Assembly (NCBI RefSeq): GCF_946998835.1
Contig: NZ_CAMQAZ010000014.1
Location: forward strand, 5,269 to 69,268
Length of the DNA: 64,000 nt
Reading direction: 5' to 3'
DNA from: an uncultured Corynebacterium sp.
Lineage (GTDB): Bacteria > Actinomycetota > Actinomycetes > Mycobacteriales > Mycobacteriaceae
Shown: positions 56,573 to 64,000 of the stretch, in pieces
Position numbering within the stretch: the first letter of the stretch is position 1
Layout of the letters: every line of letters starts with the position of its first letter
Made by a program: the position numbers and the translations under genes
Notes under the pieces: model-generated
What the model was told of the DNA's origin: nothing
Database searches by the model: none
Seen by the model: only the letters and a program-made list of their open reading frames with translations

Positions 56573-56600
56573 CCCCGGTCATTATGGCCGGGGATTTTCT
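56573..56600 (+). terminator. Probable original ssrA terminator beyond attR
   Basis: ATCCCCGGTCATTATGGCCGGGGAT followed by TTTTCTTTT (stem split by one mismatch; key arms CCCCGG / CCGGGG). Lying 10 bp past attR, it is the expected terminator of the pre-integration tmRNA gene. About 230 AT-rich bases then lead to the P-type ATPase, with no gene seen. Confidence 0.82.
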
Positions 56601-56828
56601 TTTGCATAATAGTCTTTATTTTTGTCTTTTGGCAGTGGGTTAGGATGTAGCGAATAAGGGTGCGATGAGTATATGTCTTTGCCCTAAAGAAGTGTGTTAT
56701 TCAGGGGCATGAATTTATCTCTTGGCGGGATTTAATAGTGTGAAAATATGTCAGGTAATGCTAATTGAACATTTTCAGTTTAGGCCTCTGAACTCGTGTA
56801 ATGGTAATTATCCCGGCATTATGGGGGT

Positions 56829-58688
56829 ATGGGTAAAGCGCGCAGTATTTTAAAGGAATACCGTCTTCTAGTTGCTGTGGCAATTGAACTCATTGTTGTA
56901 CTTATTCTGCATTTCGCAGGTTTGACCGACGCTGCTCAAATTGTCGCAACTGTCTTTGTTGGATTTGTCATTCTATTGACGACATTCGACATGATAAAGC
57001 AGGTAATGCGGCGGGAGTTCGGGCTAGATATTCTCGCCGTAATAGCGATGATTGCGACCCTGGCGGTGGGGGAATACATCGCAGCATCGATTATCGCCCT
57101 CATGCTCACCGGTGGTGAGGCGCTGGAAACCTATGCGGCTTACCGTGCAAAGCGGGATCTGCGAAGCCTGCTAGATCGTGCGCCGCACATGGCCCGTCGC
57201 CTGCCCTCGCTGGACGCGGCGCCGGACGAGGCGGAGGAAATTCTCGTTGAGGATGCGGCTAAAGGGGACTACCTGCTGGTGCGTCCTTCTGAAGTCATTC
57301 CGGTTGACGGCGTGACCTTGGATAAGACAGCCGTCGATGAGTCATCGCTGACAGGTGAAGCTGGATCCGTCCACAAGGAGGTTGGCGATACCATTCTGTC
57401 CGGTTCTGTTAATGGAACCCAGGCGATTCGTATTCAAGCTACCAAGTCTGCCGCGGATTCTCAGTATCAGAAGATCATTGCCTTGGTGCGTCAGGCAGAA
57501 GACCAGCAGGCGCCAATAGTGCGTGTGGCAGACCGCTATGCAGTGCCTTTTACGGTTGTTTCGCTTGTTATCGCGGCTGTGGCGTGGGCTATTAGCGGCG
57601 ATCCTGTGCGTTTTGCCGAGGTTCTGGTCCTGGCCACGCCGTGCCCGCTACTCATCGGTGCTCCGGTGGCCTTTCTCGGTGGTATGAGTCGTGCGTCCAA
57701 TGCTGGTGTGATTGTTAAGGGCGGGGCTGTTCTCGAGAGCCTTGCGGCTGCTAAATCGATTGCCTTCGATAAGACCGGCACGCTGACCTATGGTCATCCC
57801 ACAGTCGCTGAAATCCACACGGTGGACGTTGACCGTGATCATCTGCTCGCTTACACTGCGGCAGCCGAGCAGTTCTCCACGCATGTCCTGGCTGCCAGTA
57901 TTATCGAGGCGGCCGACAGCCTTGAACTGCCAGTGGCCGAAGATGGCACAGAGGTGGATGCCGAAGGCGTGGAAGCCACGGTCGACGGGGGTAAAGTGCG
58001 TGTTGGCACGCTGGACTTTATTCGTCGGGTAGCTCCGGAGGCTCGGGAATTCGACTTTCGTCACGGGCAGACGGCGGCATACGTCACCATTGACAACAAA
58101 TACGCCGGAGCCCTGATTATGGACGACCAGCCACGGGAAAATGCAGCCGAACTAGTGAGTGCACTGAACTCGCACGGTTTTGAGCGCACGGTAGTTCTTA
58201 CCGGAGATAACGCCAACACTGCGCACGCAATCGCCGGTCAGGTGGGTGTGACCGAATGCCATGCTTCCTTGCTGCCACAGGACAAGGTGCGACTGCTGAA
58301 GGAAATGGAGCCGCACCCGGTCATTATGGTGGGCGATGGCATCAATGATGCCCCGGTCCTCGCCGCGGCCGGTGTCGGAATCGCCATGGGCGCTCGCGGT
58401 GACACAGAAGCATCTGAGGCTGCCGATGTCGTTATTACCCGCGATGACATTTCCCGTGTGGCCCGGGCAATCGACATTGGTCGGTGGACTCTGACAGTGG
58501 CAAAAACCGCAATCTGGATCGGTATTATCCTGTCAGTAGTGCTCATGCTCATCGCCGCTTTTGGCTACATTCCAGCCATTGTGGGTGCGCTGCTCCAAGA
58601 GGTCATCGACCTGGCAACAATTCTCTACGCCCTTCGAGCCTTGAAGGGGCCCGAGCGTATTGAGGTCAGCGCGGACTCGCGGACCTGA
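56829..58688 (+). CDS. Heavy-metal translocating P1B-type ATPase (TPC motif)
   Basis: The 619-residue pump has the actuator motif SSLTGEAG (about residue 171), a membrane metal motif TPCPLLIGAPVAF with TPC at residues 270-272, the phosphorylation motif AFDKTGTLTYGHPT (Asp about 314) and the hinge MVGDGINDAPVLAAAGVGIAMG. The usual CPC of Cu/Zn pumps is replaced by TPC, as in a divergent actinobacterial P1B group. No N-terminal metal-binding domain is present. Metal specificity is unknown. It lies outside the element, just past attR. Confidence 0.9.
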   Translation: MGKARSILKEYRLLVAVAIELIVVLILHFAGLTDAAQIVATVFVGFVILLTTFDMIKQVMRREFGLDILAVIAMIATLAVGEYIAASIIALMLTGGEALETYAAYRAKRDLRSLLDRAPHMARRLPSLDAAPDEAEEILVEDAAKGDYLLVRPSEVIPVDGVTLDKTAVDESSLTGEAGSVHKEVGDTILSGSVNGTQAIRIQATKSAADSQYQKIIALVRQAEDQQAPIVRVADRYAVPFTVVSLVIAAVAWAISGDPVRFAEVLVLATPCPLLIGAPVAFLGGMSRASNAGVIVKGGAVLESLAAAKSIAFDKTGTLTYGHPTVAEIHTVDVDRDHLLAYTAAAEQFSTHVLAASIIEAADSLELPVAEDGTEVDAEGVEATVDGGKVRVGTLDFIRRVAPEAREFDFRHGQTAAYVTIDNKYAGALIMDDQPRENAAELVSALNSHGFERTVVLTGDNANTAHAIAGQVGVTECHASLLPQDKVRLLKEMEPHPVIMVGDGINDAPVLAAAGVGIAMGARGDTEASEAADVVITRDDISRVARAIDIGRWTLTVAKTAIWIGIILSVVLMLIAAFGYIPAIVGALLQEVIDLATILYALRALKGPERIEVSADSRT

Positions 58689-58732
58689 GCAGTGCGCCTG
58701 CACTGGGGGCTGCGTTACTGCGGCAGTGGAGC

Positions 58733-59587
58733 TTAGAAAGTCGACTTGTAGACGTTGGCAATCGTCGTGCCGGCAACCCGCGAACCGTGGATTGTCGGGT
58801 GGTTGGTCATGTAGTAGGTGGCAGTGTCGGTGTCCAGAATTGCGGAAACCTGGCGCTCGCCATCGCGGCCACACATGGCGACATCGATATTGGCGATCTC
58901 CTTCATGTTGACGAAACCAACCTGAGTCTCGTTAGCAGCCGCAATTTGGCGGTTCTGCAGAGCCATCTCGATGTCGTGGAGACCTGCAGCTGGAATGCGC
59001 GGAGCAAAGCCATTAGCGTTAATCGGGCAAGCGTAGTGCACCGGATCTGCGGAAGTGAAGGCAGGGTAGCCAATCAGCATGATTCGCGCAGTCGAGTTAG
59101 CTGCCTTAATCTTGTTCAGAGCCTGGACAACATTGACGTGGTAGAGCCGGTCCTGGTCCGCAGGGGACATGAACGGGTTACGCCAAATGTCATTTGCGCC
59201 GACGAAGACGGTAACCAGCTGGGTATTCGGGCCAAGCGAGCCTCGTGCAATGGCATCATCCACCTGGCCCAGGAGGGTCTTGCGGGGCTCGTTCGGGGTG
59301 AACGCGTTGGTGCCGGCGCAGGCGTAATCGTGCAGCTCGAGGCCAGTCTGTGCTGCGATGTGGGAACCAATGTTGTCTGTCGCCGACGAGCAGCCGCTCC
59401 TGCTCCACGCAGTCGGTGCGGACTCATTCGGGTTAGCCGCGAAAGAGTCACCGAAGGCAACGTAGTTGCCGGACGGGAGACCTGCCACTCCTTGGGCATT
59501 GGCAATACCGCCAGCGAGAAGGGAAGCTGCTAGCGTCGAAGCAGCGGCTGCCGACGTTACTGCTCGGCGAACAACATTGTTCTTCAT
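58733..59587 (-). CDS. Secreted SGNH/GDSL hydrolase
   Basis: The 284-residue protein has a clear signal peptide (NNVVRRAVTSAAAASTLAAS ... AGGIANAQ) and SGNH motifs: GDSF in block I (FGDSFAAN), Gly in block II (CAGTNAF), Asn in block III (GANDIW) and the C-terminal catalytic His region NHPTIHGS. It is likely an extracellular esterase or lipase, possibly acting on lipids or envelope acyl groups. It faces the P-type ATPase gene (convergent). Confidence 0.9.
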   Translation of the reverse strand: MKNNVVRRAVTSAAAASTLAASLLAGGIANAQGVAGLPSGNYVAFGDSFAANPNESAPTAWSRSGCSSATDNIGSHIAAQTGLELHDYACAGTNAFTPNEPRKTLLGQVDDAIARGSLGPNTQLVTVFVGANDIWRNPFMSPADQDRLYHVNVVQALNKIKAANSTARIMLIGYPAFTSADPVHYACPINANGFAPRIPAAGLHDIEMALQNRQIAAANETQVGFVNMKEIANIDVAMCGRDGERQVSAILDTDTATYYMTNHPTIHGSRVAGTTIANVYKSTF

Positions 59588-59770
59588 AATGTCAAACCTC
59601 TTAGTAGAAAACTGACGGTCTTGGGAGGCTAGTGAAAGCCGAATGTGTCTCAGGTTCCCATCAGCTAATGGTTAACAGAAGCTGAACGCACACGTTTATC
59701 ACTTTGTTATCTAACTTGGTTTGGTGGCCGTTGTCAACAGCTTTCCGCGGTTTCACTTCGGCCGTGGCAT

Positions 59771-59824
59771 CAATCACTTAATCCCTGGCCAGGTGTGAAA
59801 ACCGTTAACTGGATTGAGTGACTG
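59771..59824. repeat. Imperfect inverted repeat before the PPA1309-family gene end
   Basis: CAATCACTTAATCC and GGATTGAGTGACTG are complementary at 12 of 14 positions across 26 bp. It lies between the secreted hydrolase and the PPA1309 gene end and could serve as a weak terminator or protein site. Confidence 0.45.
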
Positions 59825-59864
59825 AGGTGGCAAGTCCTCTGGGATTTCCTCTAAGGCTCGTTTT

Positions 59865-60443
59865 CTATTCGCCGCCAAACGTTGAATACAGTGCAGCGAT
59901 GACACCGTCAGCTACTCCTGAACCATCCTTTAGTTCAATCTCATCTTCGGCAAAGGGGCCACGCTCATCCAGCTCTGCTTCCGTGGGGCGCGGCTGAATC
60001 AGCGTCAGGTGCGGGCCCTCACTGATAACTCCGCTGAAGAGACGCGCCTGGCGAGCAGCCTTGCCATCCGCCTGGGACCGTACCTCGTCCAAAGATGCCC
60101 CTTCAAAACTGTCCGCCTGTTCCGGAGCGATAACCATGATCTCCTGCGCCAGCACGGCACCGACGACACCTGCGGGCCATGACGTACGGGCGATGAAATC
60201 CGCCAGTTCAGGGCTGCCGCCTTCAATTCCCTCGGGGAGAGGTTCCTGCGCAATGACGGTCAGTGGGGCGCTATCAATCAGCTCGTCGGCAAGCACGTCG
60301 GCAAGCGCGGCAGTGGGGACGAGGGCGAAGAGACTCGGAGCGCGGTCCCAACCTTCGGCGTGGACGTATTCGACGGCCTCGCGCACGGCGCGATTGAGTG
60401 CCTGCTGGCTGAGGTGAGTCTGAGTGCTGCTGTTATCGCTCAT
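59865..60443 (-). CDS. PPA1309 family protein
   Basis: The 192-residue soluble protein belongs to a conserved actinobacterial family of unknown function (ALVPTAALADVLADEL, PAGVVGAVLAQEIMVIAPEQ, ADGKAARQARLFSGVISEGP). It is regularly found next to UPF0182 genes, which is the divergent neighbour here. The shared 150-bp gap holds both promoters. Confidence 0.85.
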   Translation of the reverse strand: MSDNSSTQTHLSQQALNRAVREAVEYVHAEGWDRAPSLFALVPTAALADVLADELIDSAPLTVIAQEPLPEGIEGGSPELADFIARTSWPAGVVGAVLAQEIMVIAPEQADSFEGASLDEVRSQADGKAARQARLFSGVISEGPHLTLIQPRPTEAELDERGPFAEDEIELKDGSGVADGVIAALYSTFGGE

Positions 60444-60594
60444 GGCGCTTGACGACGACCCTTTCCTGGCAACGCTGTAAAAACAGCATCCTTAGTCAAA
60501 TATTAAGAACTTTATTTAGAGTAGATGACGGATAAGCGTACGACCGACTTGCAAGCTAGCTGGCAAGTCAAGCTCAACTTGGACAGGAGAGACG

Positions 60595-63594
60595 TTGTCT
60601 CTAAACCAGACTCGACCGAGACGATCGGCCGGTGGTCGCCCAGGATGGCTGGCAATTACCGTGTTGGTGATTGCTGCGCTGACCTTTGTGATACCCATCG
60701 CCGTCAATCTTTATACGGACTTTCAATGGTTCGGTGAAGTGGGCTATAGAGGAGTCTTCGGCACCACGTGGCTCACTCGCATCGTCCTGTTTGTCATCGT
60801 AGGCCTGATAACAGGCGCACTGACATTCCTATCTATGTGGTTGGCGTGGCGCTCGCGTCCCGTTGACCTGGGGCTGACGGATCCCCGTAGCCCACAGGCT
60901 GTGTACCGACGAATGGCGGAATCCGGCTCGAAGTCGATGTTTACGACGCTGCCCATCGTCTTCGGCGTGCTCGGTGGCCTCGTGGGGCAGGGGAATTGGC
61001 AGACAGTCCAGCTGTTCTTAAACCGTCAGCCCTTTGGAGAGACCGACCCGCAGTACGGCAAGGACTTGGGCTTCTATGCTTTCCAGCTGCCACTGTGGTC
61101 GTACATCGTCTCGACACTGGTTGTTCTGGTAGTTATTGCGTTCCTGCTGTCGCTGGTGACGCATTACTTCCTCGGTGGTATCCGTGCAGGCAACCCAACC
61201 ACAGGTGAGAAGACCCGCGTCTCTAACGCAGCTCGTGCTCAACTGGCATGCTGGGCTGGTGTCTTCATGCTGCTCAAGGCTGTGTCGTACTGGCTGGACC
61301 GCTATGAGCTGCTGAATAACAAGCAAAAGACCTTCACTGGTGGTTCCTACACAGATATTAATGCGCTGCTGCCGGCGAAGATTACGCTGCTGGTCATCGC
61401 AATTGTCGTGGCCGCCGCGTTCTTCGCTTCCATCTTCCTGCGCAATCTCTCCATCCCGGCGTTTGCCACCGTGTTGATGCTGGTCTCCGCAGGTCTGATT
61501 GGTGTTGCCTGGCCGCTGGCCGTTGAGCAGTTCTCGGTTAACCCGAACCGCGCCTCCAAGGAGCGCGAGTACATTGCGCGCAATATTGAATCGACGCGCT
61601 ATCACTACGGGCTTACCGACAACAAGGTCAAGGTTGAGCGCGACTGGGGTGTGCCCGTTGAAAAGGAAGGCGATAAGGAGGCAGCGAAGGAAGGCGCGGA
61701 TTCGATTTCGCGCGATGCCGCGACACTGGCCAATATCCGAATTCTGGATCCAGAGGTCCTGCCGCGTACCTTCACTCAGCAGCGCCAGCTGAAGAACTTC
61801 TACGGTTTCTCCGATCCATTGGCCATCGACCGCTATGAAATCGATGGTGAGTCCCGCGACTTCATCGTCGCCGCTCGTGAGCTGAACCCGCAGACTCTGC
61901 AGGGCAACCAGACTGACTGGATTAACCGCCACACGGTCTACACCCACGGCAATGGTTTCGTTGCCGCGCCGGCCAACAAGGTCGACGAGGTTGCGTCCGA
62001 GTCTGGTTCTGCCCGCGGTGGTTACCCGCTGTACACCGTGGCTGACCTGTTCGAGTCCGAGGACCCGAATGGCATGAACCTGAACCTGAAGCAGCCGCGC
62101 ATTTACTACGGTCCGGTCATTGCTAATAGTGATGCCGACTACGCAATTGTCGGCGGCAACGGCGACGGCAATGACTACGAGTATGATGCCGATGGCCGTA
62201 ACTTCACTTACGACGGTGAGGGCGGTGTTGGTGTCGGCGGGCTTGTCAGCCGCATGATTTTCGCTACCCGCTACCAGGAGCTCAACATCCTGCTGTCCGA
62301 CCGAATTGGTCCGGACTCCAAGATCATCTACAACCGCGATCCGCGTGACCGCGTTCAGAAGGTCGCACCGTGGTTGACTACGGACACCAAGACCTACCCG
62401 GCTGTGGTCGACGGCCGAATGAAGTGGATCGTCGACGGCTACACCACGCTGGCCAAGATGCCGTACTCCCAGCGCATGAGCCTCCAGGAGACCACGCAGG
62501 ACTCCATTAACCCGGATGGCACTCCGCGCCCGCTGCCGAACAGCGAGGTCAGCTACATCCGCAACTCGGTCAAGGCGACCGTCGACGCATACGACGGCAC
62601 CGTTGACCTCTACGAGTTCGATGAGAATGATCCGGTGCTGAAGGCCTGGGAGGGTGTCTTCCCAGGTGTGGTGAAGCCGAAGGCTGAAATTACGGAAGAA
62701 CTGCAGGAGCACCTGCGTTACCCGGAGGACTTGTTCAAGGTCCAGCGTGAGCTGATGGCCAAGTACCATGTCAGCGATCCGGGCGTGTTCTTCGCTAACG
62801 ATTCCTTCTGGTCTGTCCCGTCCGACCCGACCGCGCCGGAAGAGCAGAAGCTCTCCCAGCCGCCGTACTACGTTGTTGCTTCCGATCCGGAGACTGGTAA
62901 GCCCAGCTTCCAGCTGATTTCCGCTTTCCGTGGTCTGGAGCGAGAGTTCCTCGCTGCGCAGATGAGTGCGTCCTCTGATCCGGAGACCTACGGCCGCATC
63001 ACCATCCGTGCCCTGCCGACCAATACCCAGACCATGGGTCCACGTCAGGCGCAGGACACGATGATGTCCGCCGACGAGGTCGCTCAGGACCGAACCCTGC
63101 TCGAGGGCACGAACGTGGTCACCAACGGCAACCTACTGACGCTGCCGGTCGGCGACGGCGAGATTCTCTACGTCGAACCGGTCTACACTCAGCGCAAGGG
63201 GCAGGAGACCGCGTTCCCGAAGCTGCTGCGTATTCTCGTCGCTTACCGAGGTCAGGTGGGCTACGGCGCTACGGTTACCGAGGCCCTGAGCCAGGTTGGC
63301 ATCGACGCTTCTGCCGTGACCAAGGTTCGCGGTGAGGAAGAGGCCGAGGAGCAGCCGGCGGATAAGGACAAGGAAACCGCCGATGCCGCGACTGACACTG
63401 AGTCCGACAACGAGAAGCCGAAGGAAGAGCGCAAGGTCGATGTCGCCGCGCGTGACGACGCCGCTCGCCGTATCTCCGACGCGCTACAGAAGCTTAACGA
63501 CGCCCAGAAGAACGGTGACTACGCAGCGCAAGGCCAGGCACTTGCCGAGCTCGATCGCGCTGCCGCTGACTACCAGAAGGCTAACGGGCAGTAA
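60595..63594 (+). CDS. UPF0182 family large membrane protein
   Basis: The 999-residue protein starts at TTG 60595 (GGACAGGAGA upstream). Seven membrane segments lie in the first 300 residues, then a long extracytoplasmic domain with a conserved NIRILDPEVLPRTFTQQRQL, and a charged C-terminal tail (EEEAEEQPADKDKETADAAT, then an Ala/Gln-rich helix). The function of the UPF0182 family is unknown. An actinobacterial gene of this size and placement opposite PPA1309 is typical. Confidence 0.9.
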   Translation: MSLNQTRPRRSAGGRPGWLAITVLVIAALTFVIPIAVNLYTDFQWFGEVGYRGVFGTTWLTRIVLFVIVGLITGALTFLSMWLAWRSRPVDLGLTDPRSPQAVYRRMAESGSKSMFTTLPIVFGVLGGLVGQGNWQTVQLFLNRQPFGETDPQYGKDLGFYAFQLPLWSYIVSTLVVLVVIAFLLSLVTHYFLGGIRAGNPTTGEKTRVSNAARAQLACWAGVFMLLKAVSYWLDRYELLNNKQKTFTGGSYTDINALLPAKITLLVIAIVVAAAFFASIFLRNLSIPAFATVLMLVSAGLIGVAWPLAVEQFSVNPNRASKEREYIARNIESTRYHYGLTDNKVKVERDWGVPVEKEGDKEAAKEGADSISRDAATLANIRILDPEVLPRTFTQQRQLKNFYGFSDPLAIDRYEIDGESRDFIVAARELNPQTLQGNQTDWINRHTVYTHGNGFVAAPANKVDEVASESGSARGGYPLYTVADLFESEDPNGMNLNLKQPRIYYGPVIANSDADYAIVGGNGDGNDYEYDADGRNFTYDGEGGVGVGGLVSRMIFATRYQELNILLSDRIGPDSKIIYNRDPRDRVQKVAPWLTTDTKTYPAVVDGRMKWIVDGYTTLAKMPYSQRMSLQETTQDSINPDGTPRPLPNSEVSYIRNSVKATVDAYDGTVDLYEFDENDPVLKAWEGVFPGVVKPKAEITEELQEHLRYPEDLFKVQRELMAKYHVSDPGVFFANDSFWSVPSDPTAPEEQKLSQPPYYVVASDPETGKPSFQLISAFRGLEREFLAAQMSASSDPETYGRITIRALPTNTQTMGPRQAQDTMMSADEVAQDRTLLEGTNVVTNGNLLTLPVGDGEILYVEPVYTQRKGQETAFPKLLRILVAYRGQVGYGATVTEALSQVGIDASAVTKVRGEEEAEEQPADKDKETADAATDTESDNEKPKEERKVDVAARDDAARRISDALQKLNDAQKNGDYAAQGQALAELDRAAADYQKANGQ

Positions 63595-63661
63595 GGCTTA
63601 GAGCGAGTAAGGCTTGCGGTGAGTAATTGACCGAGAATCATAGGTTCTTATGGCCTAGAGG

Positions 63662-63706
63662 ATCCCCAGGTTGTAGCGAAACCGGCTATGACCTGGGGAT
63701 TGGTCT
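63662..63706 (+). terminator. Terminator after the UPF0182 gene
   Basis: ATCCCCAGGT / ACCTGGGGAT form a 10-bp stem with a 19-nt loop, followed by a T-rich stretch. It separates the UPF0182 gene from the tRNA gene. Confidence 0.78.
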
Positions 63707-63794
63707 TTGTTGGGAACGCCGTGCTACAGTTACTTCTCGTTGGCCGGAGAGGTCAGCGCCCGCTGTGAGTGCTTGTAAAAGCCAGGACAGTTGA

Positions 63795-63871
63795 CGCGGG
63801 GTGGAGCAGTTCGGTAGCTCGCTGGGCTCATAACCCAGAGGTCGTTGGTTCGAATCCAGCCCCCGCCACCA
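63795..63871 (+). tRNA. Initiator tRNA-fMet (CAT)
   Basis: A 77-nt cloverleaf starts CGCGGGGTGGAGCAG and ends CCCCCGCCACCA with CCA encoded. The unpaired first C (C1 opposite A72), the three G-C pairs flanking the CAT anticodon loop (GGGCTCATAACCC) and the T-arm GGTTCGAATCC are initiator features. Confidence 0.95.
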
Positions 63872-63878
63872 ATTTCCA

Positions 63879-63914
63879 AGCCCCTACCAGTGGAAACGCT
63901 GGTAGGGGCTTTAG
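63879..63914 (+). terminator. Terminator after tRNA-fMet
   Basis: AGCCCCTACCAG / CTGGTAGGGGCT form a 12-bp perfect stem with an 8-nt loop, followed by TTT. Confidence 0.9.
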
Positions 63915-63946
63915 TTATTTCTCTTAAGGAGCACGTGGGTTAAGGC

Positions 63947-64000
63947 GGGTTAAGGCTCAAAAAGTGTGTCCGATTGGGCTGATTTTTAGCAGTTGATCTG
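63947..64000. mobile_element. MITE-like element, copy 3 (start only; cut by window end)
   Basis: The left terminal repeat GGGTTAAGGCTCAAAAAGTG then TGTC matches copies 1 and 2 and is followed by CCGAT, as expected. A nearby GGGTTAAGGC lies just outside (63938-63947). The rest is beyond the window. Confidence 0.72.

Noticed and set aside
61018..62769. Long minus-strand frame (583 codons) opposite the UPF0182 gene
   Set aside because: Antisense shadow of a long GC-rich gene. The same applies to 33578-34948 and 37694-38683.

Overview
The window (about 60% G+C by eye) is a chromosomal segment of a Corynebacterium. Gene order and protein sequence fit that genus: maf / accE-dtsR2-dtsR1 / birA / PH protein / purK-purE; rpsR-rpsN-rpmG-rpmB facing rpmE-rpmF; a MprAB-like two-component system with HtrA, a MoaB-like protein and MscL; galU-glp-rimJ-glpR; pmt / rsmI / betP / pabB / metG / tatD / rpf2 / ksgA; smpB and ssrA. 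The species cannot be fixed from sequence alone; a C. amycolatum/xerosis-type relative is only a guess.

Layout. 1-12.2 kb: end of a Cj0069-family gene, maf, an iron/heme-type ABC transporter (minus strand), the acyl-CoA carboxylase beta/epsilon genes with birA divergent, then purK and purE. 12.3-18.2 kb: a glutamate-synthase-like FMN protein, a TIGR03089 protein, an AEC transporter and two divergent blocks of ribosomal protein genes that lack zinc-binding cysteines. 18.3-25 kb: envelope-stress regulation (MprAB-like, HtrA), a MoaB-like protein, MscL, a SAF protein and 5-formyl-THF cyclo-ligase. 25-31 kb: galU and the Glp/GlpR cell-division locus, DoxX and a zf-HC2 membrane protein. 31-48.3 kb: protein mannosylation, rRNA methylation, betaine uptake, folate precursor synthesis, MetRS, Rpf2, KsgA, an ABC-F protein, a CDF exporter, a hydrolase, an AbgT transporter and SmpB.

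49.45-56.56 kb: an integrated genetic element of about 7.1 kb lies in the 3' end of the tmRNA gene. It has a 15-bp att direct repeat, arm-type ATCTGGCAC repeats at both ends, a tyrosine integrase, two tandem paralogous unknown genes, a stretch of five consecutive hairpins, an HTH protein, a P-loop replication-type ATPase, a G-rich/palindromic putative origin, several very small ORFs (including an HTH ORF of 55 codons) and a minus-strand gene near attR. No capsid, portal, terminase or conjugation gene is visible. It looks like a satellite-type or small self-replicating integrative element and is the best candidate here for something undescribed.

A second theme is a small non-autonomous transposable element (MITE-like) present in three places. 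The copy at 4634-5093 has about 24-bp inverted ends and a perfect 8-bp target duplication, and sits in the U-tract of the terminator between accE and the iron ABC operon. A diverged copy lies at 12335-12619, and the start of a third runs off the window end. Beside ssrA, a small HTH regulator gene has two perfect 17-bp palindromes just upstream of its start codon, a probable autoregulatory operator.

56.8-64 kb: a metal P1B-ATPase, a secreted SGNH esterase, a PPA1309-family gene divergent from a large UPF0182 membrane protein, and initiator tRNA-fMet.
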